NCBI GenBank assembly: GCA_030526115.1
Contig: JAUNDK010000006.1
Coordinates: forward strand, 16,416 to 80,415
Source of the DNA: Clostridia bacterium
GTDB taxonomy: Bacteria > Bacillota > Clostridia > Oscillospirales > Acutalibacteraceae
Length of the DNA stretch: 64,000 nucleotides
Direction of reading: 5' to 3'
Below are positions 16,648-23,873 of this stretch, piece after piece. The position numbers and the translations under genes are program-made. Positions within the stretch are counted from its first letter, which is position 1; each line of letters starts with the position of its first letter. The notes under the pieces were generated by a model that had not been told where the DNA came from, did not search any database, and saw only the letters and a list, made by a program, of their open reading frames with translations.

Positions 16648-18096
16648 TCACTTTCCTGCACCGGTATTCAAAGAACACGATACATTGATATTGTAGCTTT
16701 CTCCGTCAGAGAGAAGCTGGTAACCTGAATACTCAACGTCCATAAAAAGGCCTGTTTCATTAAGCGCCTTGATGAATTCGTTTATTGTTGTAGGGTCTGT
16801 TCCCACAGCTGTAAAGTTAATGGTACCGCTTATACTGTCGTAGCTTCTGATGTTTACATCTGCTATTCCGGTTCCGCACTTTGAGATGGTATCTCCGAGG
16901 GAGCTCATGGCATATGGGTAAGAATCAATGGCATCTCTTATTCTCTGGGCTGTTGCTTTATTGCTGTTCAGCTCCGCCGCAGATTCAATTCCTCCGCTGT
17001 ATGTATCATAGGCTTTACGGTTGAGCTCGTTGCCGACAAAGGTCTGAAGGCTGTCGAGCTGCTGCTGTTTTTTATTGTTTTTCAGGGTAAGAGTGCTGGT
17101 AAATATTGCCAGAATCGCACACAATGCAAGTATCGGAAGAACAGTCAGCAGTTTTCTGTCTCTTTCTTTTATTCTCTCTGCATCTGTGCTTGTCTCTGCC
17201 ATCAGATTACATGATTTATCGGCAAGAACGAAAATACCGGCATGTGAAAATGTTTCTGCCAAAGTACCCTCTTTTATTATCAGAGCTCCGCCCTCTGCAA
17301 TTGTGTTGGCAGAAAGACCGAGTCCCTTTACCTGCGGAGCAGATACATCATAGTCTTCATCACTGAATCCAAGGAAGAAAACCTCTTTTGCCGGATGTTC
17401 AGACCTCTGTGAACTCTGGAACTGCATGAGCTGAGATACATTTCGTGTTACCTCTCCACCGAATCCCTCGCTGCCATGGGGTGTGAACAGTCTTACTGTG
17501 GATAAGTTGACATATTTACCCTGTTCTATGAGGATTGAAGAGAGCACTTCACCCTGCAGTGAGAGAACTATGCAGTCTTTTTCTTTGACATCATCCACGA
17601 AGTTCAGAGTATTGATAATTCCGCAGCGCACAGATGTGATATATCCGAGCTTGACCCCTGCTTTCTCAAAAGCCTGTTGAAGCTCAAGAATATATGTTTT
17701 CTCGGCGCACATGGCGAGAACCTGTGCCTGACCGTTTTCCTTTGAGAGCAGCATATATGCACTTGCCTGCTCTTCCACCGTCATTACATTATCGCTGAAC
17801 TCGTTGAGTATTATCTTTTTTATCTGCTTGTAACCGACTGCGGGAACATTCATCTGTCTTGAACGTATGTGGTTTCCGTCCACAGCAAGAATAATATCCT
17901 TTTTGGGAAGATTGTGTTCTTCCCATGTGGTTTTTATGCCCTCGGCAAAAACATCTACATCGGTGATAACTCCGTTGATAACGCAGTTAACGCTGAATTC
18001 GACATCTATTTTCTTTTCAATGGTTATGGAATTCTCGGCACCGCTTCCGCAAAGCACCTGAACCCTGTTTCCGGTAAAAGTTACAATAGTTTTCAT
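16648..18096 (-). CDS. pilMN: PilM-PilN fusion protein
   Basis: 482 residues. The first 320 or so form an actin-like ATPase domain of the PilM type (KTIVTFTGNRVQVLCG, IILAVDGNHIRSRQMNVP, IKKIILNEF, EGFGGEVTRNVSQLM). A membrane helix (LLTVLPILALCAILAIF, about residues 322-340), a coiled coil and a PilN-like extracytoplasmic domain follow (ISGTINFTAVGTDPTTINEF). The layout resembles GspL of type II secretion. As I recall, Clostridioides difficile also has a pilMN gene of this form. The SD AAAGGTATAA precedes the ATG. The fused protein links the cytoplasmic motor to PilO. Confidence 0.85.
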   Translation of the reverse strand: MKTIVTFTGNRVQVLCGSGAENSITIEKKIDVEFSVNCVINGVITDVDVFAEGIKTTWEEHNLPKKDIILAVDGNHIRSRQMNVPAVGYKQIKKIILNEFSDNVMTVEEQASAYMLLSKENGQAQVLAMCAEKTYILELQQAFEKAGVKLGYITSVRCGIINTLNFVDDVKEKDCIVLSLQGEVLSSILIEQGKYVNLSTVRLFTPHGSEGFGGEVTRNVSQLMQFQSSQRSEHPAKEVFFLGFSDEDYDVSAPQVKGLGLSANTIAEGGALIIKEGTLAETFSHAGIFVLADKSCNLMAETSTDAERIKERDRKLLTVLPILALCAILAIFTSTLTLKNNKKQQQLDSLQTFVGNELNRKAYDTYSGGIESAAELNSNKATAQRIRDAIDSYPYAMSSLGDTISKCGTGIADVNIRSYDSISGTINFTAVGTDPTTINEFIKALNETGLFMDVEYSGYQLLSDGESYNINVSCSLNTGAGK

Positions 18097-18120
18097 TGTT
18101 ATACCTTTATGATTTTTATT

Positions 18121-19338
18121 TTACATTATGTTTCCGTAGTCTGAGCCTGAACCGGCTATGGAGTTATATGAGCCGAATATAGGAATCAGAACCGCGAGCA
18201 TGATAACACCAACCAGCAGGCCCATAACAATAAGCATGAGCGGTTCCATCATTGTTACAAGTCTGTTTATGGCAAGTTCAGATTCATAATCATAAGAATC
18301 GGCTATTACGTCGAGCATTTCTCCGAGGTTTCCGGTTTCCTCACCGACATTTACCGAACTTACAAGTTTAAGCTCGAAACCATCGATGGTTTTTATGGCT
18401 CCGGCAAGACTTTCACCCCTCTTGATGAGTCTGACGGCTTCATCAAACTGAGCGTTGATATAGGCATTGCCTACGGTTCTTCCGGCTGTAACCATGGAAT
18501 TTACAATCGGTACTCCGCTTCCGTAAAGGCTTGAGAGAGTTCTTGCAAATCTTGCGGTGTAAATTGTACGAAGAAGTTTTCCCACAACGGGAAGCTTCAG
18601 CTTTATCTTATCCCACATTATTCTTATATGGGTGATTTTCATGATTATTTTCATCAATGCTACAAGCACAAATGCGAGTATTATGAGCAGATACCAGTAT
18701 GAGGTTATGACATCGCTCAGTCCCATAACCGCCTTTGTTATCACAGGCAGTTCCATGGAAGCAAAAATATCATCAAACTGCGGAAGAATATAAACACAGC
18801 AGAAAATGATAATTCCAACCATCATTACCGCCAGCACGGCAGGATAAACCATGGCAGACTTTATCTTTGAATTGGTTTTGTGCTCTTTATCGTAATGAGC
18901 AGCCATACGTTTTGCGGTTTTATCTATGGATCCTCCGGTTTCGGCAGACCTCATCATATTAACAAGAAGTTCCGGGAATGCAGGAGCTTCTTTTTCCATG
19001 GCATCTGAAATAGATTCACCTCGGCGTATGTTTTTCAACAGTCCGGTGTAAACATTTTTCTCGGATTTTCTGAGATTTTCTTCACCGGCAATTATGGTGA
19101 GAGCTCTTACGAGAGGAACACCTGCCCCGAGCAGAGTTCCAATCTGACGGCAGAAATCAGCTATAACGGGAGTTTTCAGCTTTACATTGTGCTTTTTCTC
19201 CTTAAGTTCTTCGCATTCCGTAAGGAAAAAACCATCCTGTTTAACTTTTTCCGCCACGGCACTTCTGTCCTGAGCAACGGTTCTGCCACGGATAGTCTTA
19301 CCGTTCTGACCGATTGCAGTATATTTAAATTCAGGCAT
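18121..19338 (-). CDS. pilC: Type IV pilus inner membrane platform protein PilC
   Basis: 405 residues from the ATG at 19338 (MPEFKYTAIGQNGKTIRG, the usual PilC opening). A longer frame reaching 19395 would overlap pilD and has no SD. Two GspF domains are visible, each with a cytoplasmic helical bundle (first with FCRQIGTLLGAGVPL, second with FARTLSSLYGSGVPI) and three hydrophobic helices overall. It forms the rotating platform that couples PilB to pilin insertion. GGGG lies about 10 bases before the start. Confidence 0.93.
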   Translation of the reverse strand: MPEFKYTAIGQNGKTIRGRTVAQDRSAVAEKVKQDGFFLTECEELKEKKHNVKLKTPVIADFCRQIGTLLGAGVPLVRALTIIAGEENLRKSEKNVYTGLLKNIRRGESISDAMEKEAPAFPELLVNMMRSAETGGSIDKTAKRMAAHYDKEHKTNSKIKSAMVYPAVLAVMMVGIIIFCCVYILPQFDDIFASMELPVITKAVMGLSDVITSYWYLLIILAFVLVALMKIIMKITHIRIMWDKIKLKLPVVGKLLRTIYTARFARTLSSLYGSGVPIVNSMVTAGRTVGNAYINAQFDEAVRLIKRGESLAGAIKTIDGFELKLVSSVNVGEETGNLGEMLDVIADSYDYESELAINRLVTMMEPLMLIVMGLLVGVIMLAVLIPIFGSYNSIAGSGSDYGNIM

Positions 19339-19367
19339 GGTAAAAACCCCGCTTTCATTCAGAGTGA

Positions 19368-20159
19368 TTAAAACATGAACAAAGCAAGATACCACTCAAG
19401 TATCTGTGCTCCGTAAAATAAACCTGTAACAATTCCCAGACAAAGGAAAGGACCGAATGCAAAATGCTCTTTTCTCTCCTTTTTACCGGATACAAGCAGA
19501 TACACCGCATAAGCGCCTCCGCTTATCAGTGCAAAGAAAAGCGAAACAAGGCTGAGTTTCCAGCCGAGCATAATTCCTGCGGCAGCCATCAGTTTGATGT
19601 CTCCGCCGCCAAAGGCTCCGTCAATAACAAGACACATCAGAAACATGGGAAGACTTACACAGAACACACCGATTACCCTCTCAGCTATTCCCATATTATG
19701 GAAACAGAATGCCGAGGCTATTCCCAACAGGGCAAGAACAAGGGGAAATCTGTTCGGAATCTCCATGGTATCGGCATCGATGAATGCTGTACATGTAAGC
19801 ACACATATAACAGCAAAATAAAGTACAGCTCCGATGATTGCTTTATGGTCTCCAAAAGCTGTCAGTCTGAGACCGGTGAAATACCACAGGCAGAACAAAG
19901 CGGAAAAGCCGCCCAGAAGCTCCATGAAAGCATATCTGAAGGAAATTTTTGCTTTGCAGTAAGCACATTTTCCACCGAGCAGAAACCATGAGAACACGGG
20001 AACCATGTGGTAAGATTTAAGTTTTTTCCCACATGATGTGCACAGCGATCTTCCGGATATATAATTCATGCCTCTCGGAAGGCGGTAAATAACCACATTC
20101 AGAAAACTGAACACAGCTGCCCCCAGCATGAAAACAAGAAAACAAATAAGAAATACCAT
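19368..20159 (-). CDS. pilD: Prepilin peptidase PilD
   Basis: 263-residue membrane protease that cuts prepilin leaders and N-methylates the new terminus. Seen: FLNVVIYRLPRG near the start, the cytoplasmic CxxC...CxxC loop (CTSCGKK ... CAYCKAK), and both catalytic aspartates (FIDADTMEIPNR and FGGGDIKLM), with about seven helices. The start at 20159 follows a terminator hairpin by a few bases and has no SD in TTTTTTACAATATA. An internal Met at residue 11 has none either, so translation may be weak or coupled to readthrough. Confidence 0.94.
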   Translation of the reverse strand: MVFLICFLVFMLGAAVFSFLNVVIYRLPRGMNYISGRSLCTSCGKKLKSYHMVPVFSWFLLGGKCAYCKAKISFRYAFMELLGGFSALFCLWYFTGLRLTAFGDHKAIIGAVLYFAVICVLTCTAFIDADTMEIPNRFPLVLALLGIASAFCFHNMGIAERVIGVFCVSLPMFLMCLVIDGAFGGGDIKLMAAAGIMLGWKLSLVSLFFALISGGAYAVYLLVSGKKERKEHFAFGPFLCLGIVTGLFYGAQILEWYLALFMF

Positions 20160-20166
20160 TATATTG

Positions 20167-20200
20167 TAAAAAAGAGGGTCCCTTAAAAGAAACCCTCTTG
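20167..20200 (-). terminator. Terminator between major pilin and pilD
   Basis: Minus-strand stem AAGAGGGT / ACCCTCTT with a loop of about 12 bases and a run of six T ending eight bases before the pilD start. It should make the pilin transcript far more abundant than the assembly genes downstream. Confidence 0.85.
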
Positions 20201-20216
20201 CATTTTCAGTTTAGTT

Positions 20217-20627
20217 TTATGCTTTGCTCCAGCCGCCTGTTACGCTGTTGTAAACATATATGCTGCCACCTGTTGTTGTGTAGTTGATAGCTGAAATGTA
20301 TGGGTGTCCGTTCTTGGATTCAACTGTTACGGAATTGATAATTCCCTCAACATCCGCAATCTGAGCAACACCTGCGATGAATGTCTCATCCTGAATACCA
20401 TCTTCTACTATTCCGAGACCGTATGCCTCATTGAGCTGAACATCAGCTGCAAGAAGAACGTTTCTGCACTCTGCCGAAACACTCTCATCCTTCGCCTTAT
20501 CGATGAATCCGAGCATGGATGGAACAACCGCTGCGGCAAGAATAGCAATAATTACGAGCACAACGAGAAGCTCAACAAGAGTAAAGCCCTTTTTATTGTT
20601 TTTTCTGAGTTTCTGAATCTTGGTCAT
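20217..20627 (-). CDS. pilA: Major type IV pilin
   Basis: 136-residue prepilin, the probable main pilus subunit. A basic leader (KIQKLRKNNKKG) is cleaved before FTLVELLVVLVIIAILAAA; Gly at -1, Phe at +1 and Glu at +5 are canonical. The helix is followed by a small C-terminal domain rich in Thr, Gly and Tyr. The start chosen is ATG 20627, with AAAGGTG at good distance; the longer GTG start at 20639 has no SD. It is preceded by a c-di-GMP aptamer and terminator and followed by its own terminator. Confidence 0.94.
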   Translation of the reverse strand: MTKIQKLRKNNKKGFTLVELLVVLVIIAILAAAVVPSMLGFIDKAKDESVSAECRNVLLAADVQLNEAYGLGIVEDGIQDETFIAGVAQIADVEGIINSVTVESKNGHPYISAINYTTTGGSIYVYNSVTGGWSKA

Positions 20628-20705
20628 TGTTCTTTTCACCTTTCTGATTTTGCAATAAGTATATCTGTTTATACACAGACTAAACAGATTTGTGAAGCAA
20701 TTTCA

Positions 20706-20745
20706 AAAAATACAAAAGAGCCTCACAGCAGTGGCTGCAAAGCTC
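20706..20745 (-). terminator. Riboswitch-linked terminator upstream of the pilin
   Basis: On the minus strand GAGCTTTGCAGC pairs with GCTGTGAGGCTC (12 pairs, some G-U) around loop CACT, followed by TTTTGTATTTTTT. It lies between the c-di-GMP aptamer and the pilin. Its 5' arm contains AGCTTTGC, the exact complement of GCAAAGCT, which occurs twice in the aptamer (plus-strand 20888-20895 and 20912-20919). That gives a direct antiterminator option. Confidence 0.85.
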
Positions 20746-20844
20746 CGATAAACCCAATATTTGCGTATAAACCAGAATTTATGTTTTTATATGCATGTTA
20801 TGTATCTGAAGCTTACTTTTATACATGCTTTAACTTAAATACAA

Positions 20845-20924
20845 CTGGCTACCACATACCGATGAAACTACGGCATTCAGGCCCTTTAGCTTTGCGTCAC
20901 TGAATTTCTCCAGCTTTGCCTTTT
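20845..20924 (-). promoter_or_regulatory. Cyclic di-GMP-I (GEMM) riboswitch aptamer
   Basis: Minus-strand sequence carries the class I hallmarks in order: GGCAAAGCTGGAGAAATTCA with its GAAA tetraloop, the conserved GTGACGCAAAGCT, GGGCCTGAAT with the tetraloop receptor half, then CGGTATG and GGTAGCC. It lies about 20 bases after a promoter and 220 before the pilin start. It should bind c-di-GMP and control the downstream terminator, and so pilin mRNA. Confidence 0.92.
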
Positions 20925-20938
20925 AAATTTATAGAATT

Positions 20939-20966
20939 ATTATAACATTTAAAGAATATATTTCAA
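20939..20966 (-). promoter_or_regulatory. Promoter of the riboswitch-pilin transcript
   Basis: TTGAAA (20961-20966), a 16-base spacer and an extended -10 TGTTATAAT (TATAAT at 20939-20944) on the minus strand. It overlaps the 3' end region of the upstream minor pilin gene, giving the pilin its own start site just before the aptamer. Confidence 0.88.
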
Positions 20967-20981
20967 TAGGTAAACTGAAAT

Positions 20982-21545
20982 TTAGTTTTCAAAATAAATC
21001 TCATCACTCACCATAACCGGCGTCACCGAGATTTCCTCTGTATTATGGCATTCTATTATTTTCTCGGTTGAATATGCCACATTAAGTGTTCTGTGCAATA
21101 CCGTCAGATTTATCCTGACCAGATTATCTCTTACTTTTGTGAACCTGAGATTATCCACCGTAAATCCACGGTAAGATGCACTTTCAAGCTTATGATCTAC
21201 CGCTTCACTCACCGTTTCTCCGTTCTCGATAAGCTCGGCATAGTGAATAAGCAGTTCTCCGTCTTTTGCATACAGATATGCGGAATCGAATGAGATAATC
21301 TTCCCGCTTTCATCAATGGTAACATTGTTTCCTGCGGTGCTTATGTCAACTGAAATTCTGTCCAGTATAATATCGCTGACAACAGCTGCCTCGTTCAGCG
21401 TTTTCATGTTACTGTATATTCTGAAGCCCGGTGTTATCACCACTATGGCCCCAACCGTAAATATTGCTGTAAGCGCAAAAGTTATCAGCAGCTCCGCAAG
21501 GGTCACTCCGCTTTTGCCACGCAGTATAAGTTTTGTTTTTTTCAA
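20982..21545 (-). CDS. Minor pilin / pseudopilin
   Basis: 187 residues from a TTG at 21545, which has GGGAG eight bases upstream; the longest frame starts at another TTG (21560) lacking an SD. Short basic leader KKTKLILRGKSG then VTLAELLITFALTAIFTVGA: Glu at +5 is present, Val at +1. A beta-rich C-terminal domain follows. The size and PilV/PilU-like position suggest a tip or priming subunit. It is third in the minor pilin trio and separate from the major pilin promoter. Confidence 0.86.
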   Translation of the reverse strand: MKKTKLILRGKSGVTLAELLITFALTAIFTVGAIVVITPGFRIYSNMKTLNEAAVVSDIILDRISVDISTAGNNVTIDESGKIISFDSAYLYAKDGELLIHYAELIENGETVSEAVDHKLESASYRGFTVDNLRFTKVRDNLVRINLTVLHRTLNVAYSTEKIIECHNTEEISVTPVMVSDEIYFEN

Positions 21546-21589
21546 AATACAGTCTCCCAAAAGAATTTATCTTTTTATCGATGCTTCGG

Positions 21590-21919
21590 TTACTCTCTGT
21601 CTCCGAAATAGTACACACTTCCATGTCTGCTTTCATAAACTCCCGTGGATGAATCAACGCTGAATGTTCCGTTATCACCGGAAAAGACGAGCCTTGTTCC
21701 CGTTGCTCCCGGAACCTGTTCGGAATCAGTATAAAAATCCGAGTAGAGTATTTCCGTTCTTTTTCTCATATCGTCACATCTCTGAAACACTCTTCCCGAA
21801 AGCCTGACAGCAGAAGCGTACATGGCAAGAACCATCATAAGTATAAAGAAAGCAACCAGCACATTTGCCATGGTTACTCCGGATTTTTCCGAAAGTATCA
21901 GTCTGATTTTCTTTATCAT
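21590..21919 (-). CDS. Small minor pilin lacking Glu5
   Basis: 109 residues with prepilin leader MIKKIRLILSEKSG and helix VTMANVLVAFFILMMVLAM. The +5 position is Asn, not the conserved Glu. The globular part is only about 70 residues (DFYTDSEQVPGATGTR, VFSGDNGTFSVDSSTG). The SD AAAGGAGA precedes the ATG. It is three bases from the preceding gene's stop, so the two are tightly coupled. Confidence 0.84.
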   Translation of the reverse strand: MIKKIRLILSEKSGVTMANVLVAFFILMMVLAMYASAVRLSGRVFQRCDDMRKRTEILYSDFYTDSEQVPGATGTRLVFSGDNGTFSVDSSTGVYESRHGSVYYFGDRE

Positions 21920-21922
21920 AGT

Positions 21923-22471
21923 CTATCTCCTTTCGGATAATTTCCAGCTGAGGTTATCACCGTAGGCAGTAAGCTTATACATACTTCTCACCATATGTTT
22001 TTCACCGCTTTTTTCCGCAGTAACATCCACGTGCAGAATAATATCGTTAAGTGTTCTGCCACCTGAATATTCCCAGTAGAGCTTCAGGGTGATTTCTCCG
22101 CTGTTCTTAATAAAATCTTCAGGCTCGGTCATCTCAAACTCTCTGGTAGCTTCTGTGCTTCTGTGGCCGTATTCGTTTTCATCCAGATATGGCCATCCGA
22201 CAGAATAACCAAGAGCGTTATTCTTTATGGTATCAGTAACATATTTATATATTCCGTCGCCGCCGTCAACGAGATTGTATTCCAGCTCTTTTGAAACACT
22301 CACACTGCTTACTCTGCACTGTTCCCTGTTACCAAGAGCGGTTGCCCTTTTCATCAGCATGGAACTTGAAAGAAACAGTGAAAGACACAACACCATGAAT
22401 ATGGACATTATGCATATAGCCAGAACCATAGCGGCACCGTCTTTTTTCTTCAATATATTTTTACTGTTCAT
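21923..22471 (-). CDS. GspK/PilX-like minor pilin
   Basis: 182 residues. Leader MNSKNILKKKDG, then AAMVLAICIMSIFMVLCLSL, a prepilin-type helix whose +5 residue is Leu. Loss of Glu5 is a known feature of GspK-type pseudopilins that cap the fibre. The extracellular domain has WPYLDENEYGHRS and a beta-rich end. The SD AGGAAAG precedes the ATG. It is first in the pilus cluster; the position resembles pilK in C. difficile as I recall it. Confidence 0.8.
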   Translation of the reverse strand: MNSKNILKKKDGAAMVLAICIMSIFMVLCLSLFLSSSMLMKRATALGNREQCRVSSVSVSKELEYNLVDGGDGIYKYVTDTIKNNALGYSVGWPYLDENEYGHRSTEATREFEMTEPEDFIKNSGEITLKLYWEYSGGRTLNDIILHVDVTAEKSGEKHMVRSMYKLTAYGDNLSWKLSERR

Positions 22472-22501
22472 AGTAACTTTCCTATAAAAATATTTGAATA
22501 T

Positions 22502-22530
22502 AGTTTATCACAGTAAAGAAATAATTTCAA
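22502..22530 (-). promoter_or_regulatory. Possible promoter of the minor pilin genes
   Basis: TTGAAA (22525-22530) and a weaker -10 TAAACT (22502-22507) with a 17-base spacer on the minus strand, just downstream of the terminator of the preceding gene. Confidence 0.45.
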
Positions 22531-22543
22531 AGCTTTTCGAAAA

Positions 22544-22575
22544 CAAAAAGGGACATCGGCATAAACCGACATCCC
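22544..22575 (-). terminator. Terminator of the PRPP synthetase gene
   Basis: Minus-strand stem GGGATGTCGG / CCGATGTCCC with loop TTTATG, followed by TTTTTGTTTT, 18 bases after the stop. Confidence 0.88.
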
Positions 22576-22592
22576 TGGAATTAGTTTATATA

Positions 22593-23729
22593 TTACTGAG
22601 CGTTTCTTGTCTCAATGAGAGCAGAAATCTTTGCATGGGAATCTACGAGAGTTCCGATGGATACATCATGGTTAAGTGCGGAGATGTAGTAAGCTGCAAA
22701 CTTGGAGCAGTCTACCTCATGGAACCATGGTCTGTCCTGAAGCTCAGGCATGAGGTAAGTGAGGTTGGAACCGAATACGCCATCGATAACGCCGTCCTCA
22801 TAAGCCTTGTCGAACTTCTCAAGACCTGCTGTGAAGATTGTGAATGTTGCGTAGCAGAGGAACTTATCTGCGCCTGCTGCCTTTGCCTTGTAAGCGATAT
22901 CGAGCATAGACTCACCGGAAGCGATGATATCATCAGATACGAATACTGTCTTGCCCTCCATGCTCTCACCGAGGTACTCGTGAGCAACAATTGGGTTTCT
23001 TCCGTTTACAACTCTGGAGTAATCACGGCGCTTGTAGTACATGCCGAGGTCACAGCCGAGTGTGGATGCATAGTACATGTTTCTGTTTAATGCACCCTCA
23101 TCAGGAGAGATAACCATGAAGTGGTCTTTATCGAACTTCTGCTCAGGAAGATCCTTGAACATCTCTTTGAGAACCTGATATGTTGGCATGAGATTGTCAA
23201 AGCCGAGAAGCGGAATAGCATTCATAACTCTTGGGTCATGAGCATCAAATGTAACAATGTTGTTTACGCCCATGCTCTGGAGCTCCTGAAGTGCATATGC
23301 GCAGTCAAGGGACTCTCTGTATGATCTTCTGTGCTGTCTGCCGCCGTAAAGGAGAGGCATAACAACGTTGATTCTGTGAGCCTTACCGGAAGCAGCCTGG
23401 ATAAGTCTCTTAAGATCCTGATAGTGATCGTCAGGAGACATACGGTTCTTGCCACCGAAGTAATCGTAAGTGATGCTGTAATTACCTACGTCAACGATGA
23501 AGTAGAGATCATAACCTCTTACTGTCTCTGTGATCATACCCTTACTGTCACCGGACTGGAAACGTGGGCATACGTTGTCAATCATGAATGTCTTGCACTC
23601 ACAACCTGCTTCTTTTGCCCATCCGAGGAGATAATACTCAATCTTCTTTGCAAGTTCTCTTGCACCCTCAAGGGCAACAATACCGATTGGAGCAACACTG
23701 CTTGAAGGGTCAAAATATTTCTTTTCCAT
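22593..23729 (-). CDS. prs: Divergent ribose-phosphate pyrophosphokinase (PRPP synthetase)
   Basis: 378 residues, longer than the usual 310-320. It should make PRPP from ribose 5-phosphate and ATP for nucleotide, His and Trp synthesis. Seen: ADENPRT-like phosphoribosyl loop VFVSDDIIASGESM (usual form DDMIDTAGT), the flexible-loop lysine in MYYKRRDYS, the ISPDEGALNR segment, and an ATP-site equivalent PLLYGGRQHRRS. The canonical DLHxxQxQ is replaced by FDAHDPRVM. The differences define a divergent subgroup, so activity is likely but substrate details are uncertain. The SD AAAGGAACG precedes the ATG. Monocistronic. Confidence 0.88.
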   Translation of the reverse strand: MEKKYFDPSSSVAPIGIVALEGARELAKKIEYYLLGWAKEAGCECKTFMIDNVCPRFQSGDSKGMITETVRGYDLYFIVDVGNYSITYDYFGGKNRMSPDDHYQDLKRLIQAASGKAHRINVVMPLLYGGRQHRRSYRESLDCAYALQELQSMGVNNIVTFDAHDPRVMNAIPLLGFDNLMPTYQVLKEMFKDLPEQKFDKDHFMVISPDEGALNRNMYYASTLGCDLGMYYKRRDYSRVVNGRNPIVAHEYLGESMEGKTVFVSDDIIASGESMLDIAYKAKAAGADKFLCYATFTIFTAGLEKFDKAYEDGVIDGVFGSNLTYLMPELQDRPWFHEVDCSKFAAYYISALNHDVSIGTLVDSHAKISALIETRNAQ

Positions 23730-23873
23730 CTTACTCGTTCCTTTCGCCAGAAGTTTTTGTTTTTAACGAATTATTTAAGTCTGGTCGTGAGGAGATTATC
23801 CTCGCTCCCAAGATTTTAACATATATTTTGTCAATTTTCCATAAAATTTATATGGCTTTTTCATTTTTGGAAA

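Noticed and set aside
16641..16661. Upstream GTG start for pilO
   Set aside because: No SD and it overlaps the pilMN stop; the ATG at 16640 follows GAGGAG.
20304..20903. 199-codon plus-strand frame across the pilin and riboswitch
   Set aside because: Antisense to the pilin and the aptamer; no SD.
23750..23873. Promoter TTGACA near 23840 for the PRPP synthetase gene
   Set aside because: TTGACA is present on the minus strand, but no -10 lies at an acceptable distance (TAAAAT is only ten bases away), so no call was made.
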